Assembly (NCBI GenBank): GCA_947176785.1
Contig: CAMWSA010000012.1
Coordinates: 1 to 24,854 of the forward strand
Direction of reading: 5' to 3'
DNA length: 24,854 bases
Source: an uncultured Lachnospiraceae bacterium
Lineage (GTDB): Bacteria; Bacillota; Clostridia; Lachnospirales; Lachnospiraceae
Part shown: positions 16,307 through 23,805 of the stretch, in pieces
Layout of the letters: every line of letters starts with the position of its first letter
How positions within the stretch are numbered: position 1 is the stretch's first letter
Position numbers and translations under genes: made by a program
Notes under the pieces: model-generated
Seen by the model: the letters and a program-made list of their open reading frames with translations, nothing else
The model's database searches: none
What the model was told of the DNA's origin: nothing

Positions 16307-16325
16307 CCTTGCATGGAAAATTGCC
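16297..16325 (-). terminator. Possible terminator after the CMD-like gene
   Basis: On the minus strand GGCAA (16325-16321) pairs with TTGCC (16306-16302), with an inner CC/GG pairing across a bulge, followed by TTTTT (16301-16297). The outer stem is short, so efficiency is uncertain. It lies 30 bp past the stop of the carboxymuconolactone decarboxylase-like gene. Confidence 0.4.
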
Positions 16326-16355
16326 AGAGACGGATGTGAGACCGCCGGGCAGGCA

Positions 16356-17117
16356 CTATCCCTGTGAGGAATCCACGGATTTTATAATATTAATTGCATT
16401 AAACGCTGCCGGGAAACCGATATACGGCAGACACTGTACCATGGCGGCGTATAACGTCTCCCTGCTGTTCCCGGCTTTCAGATTCCCGGCCACATGGGCT
16501 TTGATCTGGGTATCCGCACCTAATGACGCCAGAACCGCCAGCATAAGCAGTTCCCGCTCCTGCACCCCCAGTACGCCCCGGGTATAAAAATCCCCAAAGC
16601 ATACCTCCGTCAAAAAACGGGGCAGGGCTTCCCCGTTGCCGTCCGGCAGACCGGCATATTTTTCTTTTATCTCATTACCATATAACAGGAATTGCACTGC
16701 AAGCCCTTTTTCATATCGTTCGCCTTCCTCCGCTTTCCCCTGCGCGGGAAGCGGCAGGGAAATCCCGTTGTCCAAAAAAACTTCATTCACTGCGCTGACA
16801 GCGTTCAACGTGCGGGGAAAACCGATAAACGGCGCGCACTGATATACCGCCTCCCGGATCTCCAGAGGGGAATTCCCGACATTTATTGCCGCCTGCGTAT
16901 GTGCCTTAAGCTGCGGCAGGGTCTGCATGGCGGCAAGGCAGGCCACCGTCAAAAGCTCTCTCATCTTTTTGTCCAGCACCCCTGTTTCAAACACCTCGCC
17001 GAATATAAACCGCTGCAGAATAATCATCAGTTCCGGATCGTTTCCGCTCTCCATGGTGGCAGGTTCCCCGCCAAACAACTCCTCAAATACCTCTTTACAT
17101 TTTTCTGTCCGACTCAT
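16356..17117 (-). CDS. Carboxymuconolactone decarboxylase-family protein, two CMD repeats
   Basis: This is a 253-residue soluble protein with two copies of the CMD fold. The first (about 40-115) contains MRELLTVACLAAMQTLPQLK then AHTQAAINVGNS and GFPRTLNAVSAV. The second (about 165-245) contains RELLMLAVLASLGADTQIKA, GNLKAGNS and GFPAAFNAINII. The parallel GFPxxxNA endings make the duplication clear. The CxxC of the AhpD-type peroxidase branch is absent (Met/Ala/Gln positions instead), so it is unlikely to be an alkylhydroperoxidase and is closer to gamma-carboxymuconolactone decarboxylase-like proteins of unknown substrate. The ATG has GGAGG seven bases upstream. It stands alone, with a 310-bp spacer before it and a weak terminator after it. 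Confidence 0.9.
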   Translation of the reverse strand: MSRTEKCKEVFEELFGGEPATMESGNDPELMIILQRFIFGEVFETGVLDKKMRELLTVACLAAMQTLPQLKAHTQAAINVGNSPLEIREAVYQCAPFIGFPRTLNAVSAVNEVFLDNGISLPLPAQGKAEEGERYEKGLAVQFLLYGNEIKEKYAGLPDGNGEALPRFLTEVCFGDFYTRGVLGVQERELLMLAVLASLGADTQIKAHVAGNLKAGNSRETLYAAMVQCLPYIGFPAAFNAINIIKSVDSSQG

Positions 17118-17190
17118 TTCATACCTCCGCTATACCGCGCCATAATGTCCCGTCCACTCTATTGTTATACTCACAAGCGATTAGCTTTTA

Positions 17191-17316
17191 CTACTGCATC
17201 ACCTCCTTAGGAGAGCAGGATGCCTCCAAACAGGCCAATTTCCACGGTATCATCCGGTATGTGTACTGGGAGCCGGGGAAGCCTGCCAGTGGAGCCGAAA
17301 TGGAGATGGGCTGCAT
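17191..17316 (-). CDS. Possible small protein of 41 residues, unrecognised
   Basis: The minus-strand frame starting at the ATG of the hairpin (17316) encodes MQPISISAPLAGFPGSQYTY, a middle segment containing IPWKLACLEASCS, and ends KEVMQ. Codons without a stop continue upstream for about 30 more, but with no ATG, GTG or TTG start. There is no Shine-Dalgarno before 17316. The composition looks protein-like, yet I recognise no family. It could be a fragment of a lost gene or chance. Confidence is low. Confidence 0.2.
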   Translation of the reverse strand: MQPISISAPLAGFPGSQYTYRMIPWKLACLEASCSPKEVMQ

Positions 17317-17394
17317 ATCAAATGCAGCCTGCAGAGCGAATATCCGATTGTATTTAAAATAGGCATTGACTAAAGTATATTTATTCCAAATATG

Positions 17395-17420
17395 GGGCTT
17401 TCCGTTTTTTCAGAAAGCCC
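17395..17420 (-). terminator. Hairpin terminator of the ABC exporter operon
   Basis: GGGCTTTC (17395-17402) and GAAAGCCC (17413-17420) form an 8-bp stem with a 10-base loop, starting 8 bp past the stop of the second exporter gene. The minus-strand tail is CATATTTGG, so the U-run is poor. Position supports the call. Confidence 0.5.
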
Positions 17421-17427
17421 TAATGTT

Positions 17428-19446
17428 CTACTTCTCATAATACTGGGCCTGTGCATGCCAGAGCTGGCTGTACTTGCCGCCTGCGTCCGCCAACAGCACA
17501 TCGTGAGTCCCTTGCTGTATGAGCTGCCCGTGATCAAACACGGCGATGGAATCACAAAACCGGCAGCTTGACAGCCTGTGGCTGATAAACACAGCGGTCT
17601 TATTCTCCACAAGCATGTTGAAATTCTCATAGACCGCCGCCTCCGCAATGGGGTCGAGAGCCGCCGTAGGCTCGTCCAGCACCACAAAGGGAGCGTCCTT
17701 GTACAGCGCACGGGCCAGGGCGATCTTCTGTCGTTCCCCGTCGGAGAAATCGGTTCCCTCAGAGTCGTACTCCCTCCCGATTGCCCTCTTTAGGACATTT
17801 TTCTCCCTCGTATCCAAACCTTTTTCCGGGCCCTCCAGCTTATCCTTTGTCCTATCTCCCTTCTGTTTACCCTCTTCATACATATCTCCCTCCTGCATAT
17901 CTGAGGTTCGATTAAGACAGGCTCCCGTCTGCGCCGCGATATCGCTCCCGTCAATGCCTGAAGCTTTCGTCTCAAAAATATTCCCCAGGCCCGCGCGAAT
18001 CAGGCAGTCTCGCACTCTGTCCTCATCGTAGCTTAAGTCCACGGCCACATTCTCGCCCAGCGGGAAACCAAAGAGAGCATAATCCTGGAACACTACGGAA
18101 AACAGCGCCATATATTCTTCGTACCGATACCGGGTGATGTCGATGCCGTTTAACAAAATCTTCCCCTCCGTCGGGTCATACAGGCGGCAGAGAAGCTTGA
18201 TAAACGTGGTTTTACCTGAACCATTCTCTCCCACGATTGCCAGCTTGTCGCCGATCTTAAATTTCATGCTGACATGGCGCAGGGCCCAGTTTTCCCCGCG
18301 GGGATACTTAAAGCTCACGTCCCGGAACTCAATTTCATAGTCGATATCATCCCGCTTTTCCACAGCCAGCGTCCCCTTGTACATGTCATTGGGAAGATCC
18401 AGGTATTCATACAGCAGCGCCAGATAAGTATTGTTCTGTTTAAGCCTGCCCATATCGCTGGCAATCCCTGAGACCGCCGCCACAAACCTTTTGATGGTTC
18501 CCTGGTACAGGATAAAGCTGCCTATTCCGAACACGCCGATAAATGCCTTGGCCGCCGTGAAGAGGAACAGGACAACATTAACAACCGCATCCAGAATGAT
18601 GGACAGGGAATTATATTTTATGACCACCTCTTCTCTCTCCGCCACCCATTCGGGGCGAAGCCTGCGCCTACGGAACTCTTCCACCGCAACCCTGTTGAGA
18701 TCAAACATAATCATATCCGCTCCCCACAGACGGCTTAAGATGGAATAATGTGTATTATCGGCTGCCAGCTTGCCGAGGGCTTTCTGCTGTCTGACCACAC
18801 TGGCGGCGGATATCTTGATAGAACAGAATGCATTCAGGATAATCAATCCCAGAATCACCACTGCCGAAGCCGGGGAATTGATAAAGCCAAAGATTCCCGT
18901 ATACTCGCCCTGCGCAGCCATGGCGAACATGGATACTGTCAGGGAGACAGAGAAGATAACACCCAAAATGTTTCTGATCAGGTCTGAGACCTGCCACTTA
19001 ACCGCCACAAGCCCTGCCCCCGTGGCGTTCAATCCCGCAAAAATTCTGGATCGCAGGAGCACCACCTCCGGATCCTCCAGGTGTTCATACTGAAAATCGT
19101 TCTGTGCGTCCGCCAGATAGGCTTCATGCTTACTAAACAGGAAATTATCATGTATTGCCCTCTTGCCTTGCAGAATTTTTGCTGCAAAAGAAATCAGAAA
19201 TCCGCCAAACACCGTGATCCCCGCCAGCAAAAGCAGCCTTTTGTAATCGCAATCCCCAGCAAGTTCATTTACCAGCTGTGCGGACATATAGAGCCCAAAG
19301 TAGGGCGAAAGGGTGTCGGCGAGAATGCCAAGCCCCTGATACAACCATAGATGGGGCAGCATTTCATTCAGTATTCCCATGGCCCGCCAGACCAGCTTCC
19401 ACTCCTTGCGCAGCCTGTGCTCTCTCTTTCTCCTATTCCCTGTCAT
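17428..19446 (-). CDS. ABC exporter half-transporter (TMD-NBD), atypical signature and insert
   Basis: This is a 672-residue fused permease/ATPase. The membrane domain (about 30-335) has several hydrophobic helices, such as LLLLAGITVFGGFLISFAA and ASAVVILGLIILNAF. The ATPase domain has Walker A GENGSGKTT (406-414), Q-loop Q454, Walker B VVLDEPTAALD with catalytic E592, and H623 in ISHR. The signature reads FSDGERQ (567-573) with Asp in place of the first Gly of LSGGQ. About 60 charged residues (503-562) are inserted just before it, which explains the length above the usual 590-610. GGAGG lies nine bases before the ATG. It follows a partner half-transporter by 104 bp and probably pairs with it. 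Substrate is unknown; a peptide or drug is the usual guess for such pairs. Confidence 0.92.
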   Translation of the reverse strand: MTGNRRKREHRLRKEWKLVWRAMGILNEMLPHLWLYQGLGILADTLSPYFGLYMSAQLVNELAGDCDYKRLLLLAGITVFGGFLISFAAKILQGKRAIHDNFLFSKHEAYLADAQNDFQYEHLEDPEVVLLRSRIFAGLNATGAGLVAVKWQVSDLIRNILGVIFSVSLTVSMFAMAAQGEYTGIFGFINSPASAVVILGLIILNAFCSIKISAASVVRQQKALGKLAADNTHYSILSRLWGADMIMFDLNRVAVEEFRRRRLRPEWVAEREEVVIKYNSLSIILDAVVNVVLFLFTAAKAFIGVFGIGSFILYQGTIKRFVAAVSGIASDMGRLKQNNTYLALLYEYLDLPNDMYKGTLAVEKRDDIDYEIEFRDVSFKYPRGENWALRHVSMKFKIGDKLAIVGENGSGKTTFIKLLCRLYDPTEGKILLNGIDITRYRYEEYMALFSVVFQDYALFGFPLGENVAVDLSYDEDRVRDCLIRAGLGNIFETKASGIDGSDIAAQTGACLNRTSDMQEGDMYEEGKQKGDRTKDKLEGPEKGLDTREKNVLKRAIGREYDSEGTDFSDGERQKIALARALYKDAPFVVLDEPTAALDPIAEAAVYENFNMLVENKTAVFISHRLSSCRFCDSIAVFDHGQLIQQGTHDVLLADAGGKYSQLWHAQAQYYEK

Positions 19447-19550
19447 CTTTTCCGGCCTCCTTATTTTTGTTCCACATATTCCCTACCGGCACAGTCCGCA
19501 AAAATTTCCATTCTCCCCATATATCCATCAGCGCGTCATCTGGGAATATG

Positions 19551-21392
19551 TTATTTATTTATGTTCCGGTCGGAGTAATACTTGCTCTGAATTTCAAACA
19601 GTTCTTTATATTTACCGCCCGCTGCCATCAGCTCCTCATGGGTGCCCGCCTCCGCAAACCCGGCATTGTCCAGCAGGAAAATGCGATCGCAGAAATTCGT
19701 TGAAGCCAGCCGGTGGGATATGAATATGGACGTGGCCCGGGCCGCGATCTCATTGTAGCTGCGGTACATTTTATCCTCGGCAATGGGGTCCAGCGCCGCT
19801 GTGGGCTCGTCAAGAATGATGCAGGGCGGATTTTTATAGAGCAGCCGCGCAAGCAGAAGCTTCTGTGTCTCCCCGCCGGACAACTCTATGCCGTCCTCGT
19901 CCAGTTCCCTGCCCAGCAGAGTATCCGCCCCCCTGGGCAGGGATGCGACCTTTTCCGCCAGCCCTGCCAGTTTGATACAGTCCGCAAGGCGGTCACGGTC
20001 AATCGCCTCCTCCTCCGCAGCGGAGGCAATATTCCGGGCAAGGGAAACCGGCAGCAGATGGAACCGCTGCGGCACGACTCCAAATAGAGCATACATCTCG
20101 TCCCGGTTGTATTCATACAGGGTATGCCCGTCCAGCAGGATTTCCCCCTCGTCCGGCAGAAGCAATCCACACATCAGCATGGTCAGTGTAGTCTTGCCTG
20201 CGCCGTTTAAGCCCACCAGCGCAATCTTCTCCCCCGCCTCTATGCGAAAGGATATATGATCCAGCACTTTTTTCTCCCCCGTTGGGTACTGGTAAGATAC
20301 ATTCTTAAATTCAATGGAAAATGGCCCCTGGGGTACCGGGATACCCTGCCCCCGGTTGAGCCTATCTTCCACCTCCATGGCTTCCCGAAAATCGGAAACC
20401 TGCATGGCGCCCTCGGAAACTCTGTTTATCGTTCCCAGGATGCCGCCCATCACCTCGGACAGGGATGTGATCGCCGAGAAGTACAGCACGAAGGAGGACG
20501 CATCCACATTTCCCCTAACGGCTTCTCCAATCAGAAAAATATATGCCGCCCCGTTCCGGATAAGGATCACCAAAAGTTGTACGATGGCGGCGAGAATACC
20601 TCGCCGCTCCACCTTTCCCTGTTCAGCCATACGCAGGGCAAACAGACGGTCCAGGCGGTCCCGCATGGGCTTTTTCATACCGTACAGCCGCACGTCCTCG
20701 GCATATTTAAAATCACGGGATATGCCGAAAGCGGCATATCCGATCTTCTTGTCCAGGTCGTTGCGGATATCCCTGTCCTCCCAGTTCTTCCTATGCTCCC
20801 ATTTTCCCCCGGCGGCGCCCAGCACACAGCCAGCGGCGAGCAGAAGGATAATAGCCGGGTGCAGCAGAGAGACCACCGAGCCAAACAGCAGGAAACTTAA
20901 GATCTGGGTGATCATGTTGGAAAACTCCATGGGGAAATGCACACCCGCCGTATGGTTGTTCGTGATGGCATTGTCGGCGCGCCTATCCGTCTTCTGCACT
21001 TCGGGGCTATACTCATGATACCAGTCCCGGTCACGCTGGAATTGTTCCCATATATAGCCCATCTGCGTCAGGACATAGTGCTCCGAGCTTTCAATCTTGG
21101 CGGAGATCACGTTGTTGGCCAGATCAAACAGAAGCTGCGCCAGCAAGAGTCCCATAATCACCAGCGCCACCTTGGAAAACCGCTCCGATGTCTCAAGCGC
21201 AGACAGCATGGCAGGCGGCGCATAAAGGGCCAGCGCCGACAGCGCCAGAGAGACGGGCACAGTAAAAATCCCTGTAAACACCAATCCCCGCTCCCCCCGC
21301 CACAGGATGCGGTAAATATACCCCACACACGAAAGCATACCGTATTTCGGTTTGCGTTTCGGTTCCTTCTGTTCCTTGTTCCTTCGCTCCAT
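19551..21392 (-). CDS. ABC exporter half-transporter (TMD-NBD), canonical ATPase
   Basis: This is a 613-residue fused permease/ATPase. The N-terminal basic stretch precedes the membrane domain (about 35-330; helices such as VFTGIFTVPVSLALSALAL, VALVIMGLLLAQLLF and ILAAIVQLLVILI). The ATPase domain has Walker A GLNGAGKTT (394-402), signature LSGGETQ (504-510), Walker B IILDEPTAALD with E529, and H560 in ISHR. All catalytic motifs are intact, unlike the signature of its downstream partner, so the pair resembles heterodimeric type IV exporters. AGGAGG lies 13 bases before the ATG, which is long, but no better start exists. It is preceded by the LytTR/GHKL genes, a terminator and a candidate regulator site, implying control by that system. 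Confidence 0.93.
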   Translation of the reverse strand: MERRNKEQKEPKRKPKYGMLSCVGYIYRILWRGERGLVFTGIFTVPVSLALSALALYAPPAMLSALETSERFSKVALVIMGLLLAQLLFDLANNVISAKIESSEHYVLTQMGYIWEQFQRDRDWYHEYSPEVQKTDRRADNAITNNHTAGVHFPMEFSNMITQILSFLLFGSVVSLLHPAIILLLAAGCVLGAAGGKWEHRKNWEDRDIRNDLDKKIGYAAFGISRDFKYAEDVRLYGMKKPMRDRLDRLFALRMAEQGKVERRGILAAIVQLLVILIRNGAAYIFLIGEAVRGNVDASSFVLYFSAITSLSEVMGGILGTINRVSEGAMQVSDFREAMEVEDRLNRGQGIPVPQGPFSIEFKNVSYQYPTGEKKVLDHISFRIEAGEKIALVGLNGAGKTTLTMLMCGLLLPDEGEILLDGHTLYEYNRDEMYALFGVVPQRFHLLPVSLARNIASAAEEEAIDRDRLADCIKLAGLAEKVASLPRGADTLLGRELDEDGIELSGGETQKLLLARLLYKNPPCIILDEPTAALDPIAEDKMYRSYNEIAARATSIFISHRLASTNFCDRIFLLDNAGFAEAGTHEELMAAGGKYKELFEIQSKYYSDRNINK

Positions 21393-21450
21393 ATGAATCC
21401 AGATGCCTCCTAATCAACGTTTTACTGATTCCCGCGTTCTGATAAGCTAT

Positions 21451-21456
21451 ATTATC
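21451..21456 (-). promoter_or_regulatory. Candidate -10 element of the ABC exporter operon
   Basis: Minus-strand GATAAT (21456-21451), five of six consensus bases, lies in GTGATAATATAG about 58 bp before the exporter start. No -35 matches at 16-18 bp, which would fit an activator-dependent promoter. Two similar 13-base units 21 bp apart lie upstream at 21502-21514 and 21481-21493. Confidence 0.35.
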
Positions 21457-21467
21457 ACCATGCATAC

Positions 21468-21517
21468 AAAAAAAGCGCATTCCGTGAACCAAAAGTCGTT
21501 TTCGGTAAACGAAATGC
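21468..21517 (-). terminator. Terminator of the LytTR/GHKL operon
   Basis: On the minus strand GCATTTCGT...ACC and GGT...ACGGAATGC form a 14-position stem with 12 pairs (one G-U) and two internal mismatches, followed two bases later by seven Ts (21474-21468). It begins 5 bp past the kinase stop at 21522. The T7 tail makes it the best-formed terminator in the window. Confidence 0.7.
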
Positions 21518-21521
21518 AGCT

Positions 21522-22190
21522 TTACTCTTCTTTGCCGTGCAGCGGAATCAGCAGCTCCGCCGTAAATCCTCCGTCCTCACTGTCCGCGGAAAAGAGACCG
21601 CCGTATTTTTTTACGATGCTTTCCACCCGCACAAGACCCAGACCGTGCCTGGAGCCTTTCATGGACGGAAACAGGCTTTTGTGTCTGTCCCTCTTCTTCC
21701 CGGCGGCGTTGGTGAACGCCAGATAAAACTGAGTATTCTTCTGCCCGATATAAATGCGGATGAAACGCGCTTCCTGCGGCAGCCTTTTGTTCTCCTCGAT
21801 GGCATTGTCCAGAAGATTCCCGATGATGGCGCACAGATCCACGTCCGTGACCGGCGTCCCCTCCGGGATCTTAGCCTTGGCATTCACCACAATGTGGTTC
21901 TGCGCCGCAATGTTCATCTTCCCGTTCAGAATCGCATCGATCATCACTCTTCCGGTCTTGACAGTGGTATCCACCTGGGTCAGGTCATCGTTCAGCTGAC
22001 GCAGGTAATCGCTTACCTCATCATATTTCCCCAGCGCCATGCTGGCCTGCAGCGCCTGAATATGGTTATGGTAGTCATGCCGCCACCCCCGCATCTTCGT
22101 ATACATGGACTCCACTTCGTCACAATATTTCTGGAGCAGATCACTCTGGTAGTCCTCGATTCGTTTGTCAATCCATTTTTGTAACAACAT
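21522..22190 (-). CDS. Soluble GHKL-type sensor histidine kinase
   Basis: This is a 222-residue kinase with only the catalytic part. The phosphoacceptor motif RHDYHNHIQAL has H38. The HATPase_c domain has NLLDNAIEEN (125-134) and SRHGLGLVRVESIVKKYGG (180-198). There is no membrane helix. Related AgrC/LytS-like kinases carry six or so transmembrane helices before this point. The ATG has AGAGG five bases upstream, and the frame is not open far beyond it, so the short form looks genuine, and similar short kinases are common beside LytTR regulators in Lachnospiraceae as far as I recall. It follows the regulator by 21 bp. Signal input must come from a partner, possibly the exporter downstream; this is inference. 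Confidence 0.9.
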   Translation of the reverse strand: MLLQKWIDKRIEDYQSDLLQKYCDEVESMYTKMRGWRHDYHNHIQALQASMALGKYDEVSDYLRQLNDDLTQVDTTVKTGRVMIDAILNGKMNIAAQNHIVVNAKAKIPEGTPVTDVDLCAIIGNLLDNAIEENKRLPQEARFIRIYIGQKNTQFYLAFTNAAGKKRDRHKSLFPSMKGSRHGLGLVRVESIVKKYGGLFSADSEDGGFTAELLIPLHGKEE

Positions 22191-22211
22191 ACATACCTCT
22201 TAAGCATTAAA

Positions 22212-22913
22212 CTAAAACAGGCGTATCATTTCTTTTCCTATCTTCTCCGCCATCCCCCGGCTGATGGGAACCTCCTCCCCGTTTTTCAGCGCCACGCAGC
22301 TGCTCCTGATCTGCGTGACATGACACAGGTTTACCAGATATGACCGCTGACATTTGAAAAAGTACTCATCCAGTTCATTTCCCGTCTCGGCAAGGGATTT
22401 TTTCATCCGGTAGGTCTCATCAAAAGTATGGATCAACACCCACTGTCTCTGGGCCTCGATGTATAGGATCCGCGAGAGCGGCACAAAATCCATCCTGCGG
22501 TCATAGGTCACACACAGCCGCTTTTCCGCCTTTGCCAGATTGGTGACGGCCTTATCCAGCACCCCGCACAGCTTTTCATAGGAAACCGGCTTCATGAGAT
22601 AATGCAGCGCAGAGACCTCATACCCCTGCGCAATGAAATCCGGATAACCGGTGATAAAAACAATCTGGACTGTGTCATTGTCCCGGCGCACCCTCTTTGC
22701 AAGATCAACGCCGTTTAACTCCCCCATCTCAATATCCAGCAGCAGGATATCGAAATTCTGCTCGTCCTCGTATTGAAAGAGAAAGGCTTCCGCCGAGGGA
22801 AATGTGGAGATCTTCAAAGTATGCCCGGCGGACTGAGCCCACCGGGCGGCGAGGCCGGCTACATATTCCGTATCGGCAGAACTGTCGTCAATGACAGAAA
22901 TTTTATAATTCAT
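22212..22913 (-). CDS. LytTR-family response regulator
   Basis: This is a 233-residue regulator. The receiver (1-120) has YKISVIDDSSADT, phosphoacceptor D60 in FDILLLDIEMGELNG, and Lys in YLMKPVSYEKL. The LytTR DNA-binding domain (about 130-230) has DFVPLSRILYIEAQRQWVLI, FFKCQRSYLVNLCHV and VPISRGMAEKI, typical of AgrA/LytR-type regulators that bind paired direct repeats about 21 bp apart. GAGGG lies 13 bases before the ATG, inside the end of the Uma2 gene 9 bp away, so the start signal is weak and the gene may depend on upstream translation. It is followed by the GHKL kinase and then the ABC exporter pair. Confidence 0.94.
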   Translation of the reverse strand: MNYKISVIDDSSADTEYVAGLAARWAQSAGHTLKISTFPSAEAFLFQYEDEQNFDILLLDIEMGELNGVDLAKRVRRDNDTVQIVFITGYPDFIAQGYEVSALHYLMKPVSYEKLCGVLDKAVTNLAKAEKRLCVTYDRRMDFVPLSRILYIEAQRQWVLIHTFDETYRMKKSLAETGNELDEYFFKCQRSYLVNLCHVTQIRSSCVALKNGEEVPISRGMAEKIGKEMIRLF

Positions 22914-22922
22914 GATTACATT

Positions 22923-23483
22923 CTAACCCTCTAATCCCTCAAAAATCTCACGCAAAGTCATCTTAATGTGAGGAAATGCCTTCAAACATATTTCTGTCTC
23001 AGCATTATAGTGTTCATCTTCTTTATCATTCTGAAGAATGTAACTCTCTTCCAAGATATATTTTCCATTTTCCAGATAATATATTTCTACTGATTTACCT
23101 TGTGGTGATACAATCCAATATTCTTCCACTTTGGCTTTTTCGTAGATATCCTTTTTCTCTGATCTATCCCTTTTTGCCGTGGAAGGGCTCAATGTCTCCA
23201 CAATGAATTTGGGGACACCGTTGTAGGCCCCTCCTTTTAAATGCTTGCGGTCACATATGATCATAATGTCCGGACACAGATAATCATCATTTTCCTCTGG
23301 ATGATATTTAAAGTCCAGATTCTCCATAAAAGCAAGACAGAGACTATTCTTTAATCCAGTTTTTATGACGTTGTAAATATTCCCATTTACAATCCCATGC
23401 TGATACCCTGGCGCAGGTGACATATCATAAGTCACGCCATTGAGCTTTTCGTCTTTCCTTCGTTCAAATTCCGCCATCCCCAT
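22923..23483 (-). CDS. Uma2-family (DUF820) PD-(D/E)XK-fold protein
   Basis: This is a 186-residue protein of the Uma2 family, which shares the restriction-endonuclease fold. Family marks are PDIMIICDRKHLKGGAYNGV with D72, then PKFIVETLSPSTAKRDRSEK with E96, then KAKVEEYWIVSPQGKSVEIY. Cellular function of Uma2 proteins is not established. The ATG at 23483 has GAAGGG upstream; an ATG two codons later and a longer frame to 23540 are alternatives, but the longer one would cross the promoter. The gene is visibly richer in A and T than its neighbours and may be a late arrival. It has its own extended -10 promoter, and its stop is 9 bp from the LytTR regulator, so it may drive that pair. Confidence 0.92.
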   Translation of the reverse strand: MGMAEFERRKDEKLNGVTYDMSPAPGYQHGIVNGNIYNVIKTGLKNSLCLAFMENLDFKYHPEENDDYLCPDIMIICDRKHLKGGAYNGVPKFIVETLSPSTAKRDRSEKKDIYEKAKVEEYWIVSPQGKSVEIYYLENGKYILEESYILQNDKEDEHYNAETEICLKAFPHIKMTLREIFEGLEG

Positions 23484-23508
23484 ATAATCACATCCCTTCT
23501 TGAACCAA

Positions 23509-23517
23509 ATTATAACA
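23509..23517 (-). promoter_or_regulatory. Extended -10 promoter of the Uma2 gene
   Basis: The minus strand reads TGTTATAAT (23517-23509), a perfect TGnTATAAT extended -10, about 26 bp before the Uma2 start. The -35 region (TTTCGT) is poor, which is usual for extended -10 promoters. Because only 9 and 21 bp separate the next two genes, it may also transcribe the LytTR regulator and kinase. Confidence 0.65.
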
Positions 23518-23662
23518 TAGCCATGCAGATAACGAAACACCTATTTTTCGGATTATTCTGTTTGTACAGTCACCCTTATAATCCTATCTGTCTGTTACTG
23601 TTATGCATCCACTTCCGGCTTCGAGTCTGCCGGATGCCGGTCCGGGTGGTAATAAATCTGCA

Positions 23663-23773
23663 CTAGTAGAATGTACTGTAAGTTCTTGTGCGTATTAATG
23701 TGAATAATAAGTCCTGTATTACTGCGAAAACGCAGATATTATTTGCACAAGAACTTCGAGTACATACTACTAG
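23663..23773. repeat. Long inverted repeat at the left side of the transposase fragment
   Basis: Arms 23663-23691 and 23745-23773 are complementary at 26 of 29 positions, separated by 53 bp that contain a second hairpin, CTGCG-AAAA-CGCAG (23722-23735). The right arm lies just before the likely transposase start. It may mark the element's left end or fold in read-through RNA to keep the transposase start closed, as known for IS10 and IS50. The 122 bp to its left (23541-23662) hold a plus-strand TATAAT (23577-23582) without a -35, and nothing else I can name. Confidence 0.65.
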
Positions 23774-23805
23774 CCGGCATAGCTTCTCTATCTCAAGGCG
23801 ATCTA

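Larger units (their letters stand above)
17118..17427. other. Gene-poor spacer with hairpin, consensus Shine-Dalgarno and open minus frame
   Basis: This 310-bp gap between the ABC exporter operon and the CMD-like gene holds a terminator (17395-17420), a perfect 8-bp-stem hairpin GGCTGCAT/ATGCAGCC (17309-17329), and, on the minus strand, AAGGAGGTGATG at 17197-17208, a perfect Shine-Dalgarno match with no suitable start codon behind it. A minus-strand frame stays open from about 17405 to the stop at 17191. TATAAC at 17164-17169 (minus) could be the -10 of the CMD-like gene, but no good -35 was found. Confidence 0.4.

Noticed and set aside
17197..17208. Plus-strand ATCACCTCCTT looking like the 3' end of 16S rRNA
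   Set aside because: The match is only 11 bases and the expected preceding GGCTGG and helix 45 are absent; it is simply a Shine-Dalgarno sequence on the other strand.
23577..23582. Plus-strand TATAAT left of the insertion sequence as a promoter
   Set aside because: No -35 at 16-18 bp and no TG extension; no gene starts within reach other than the broken transposase.
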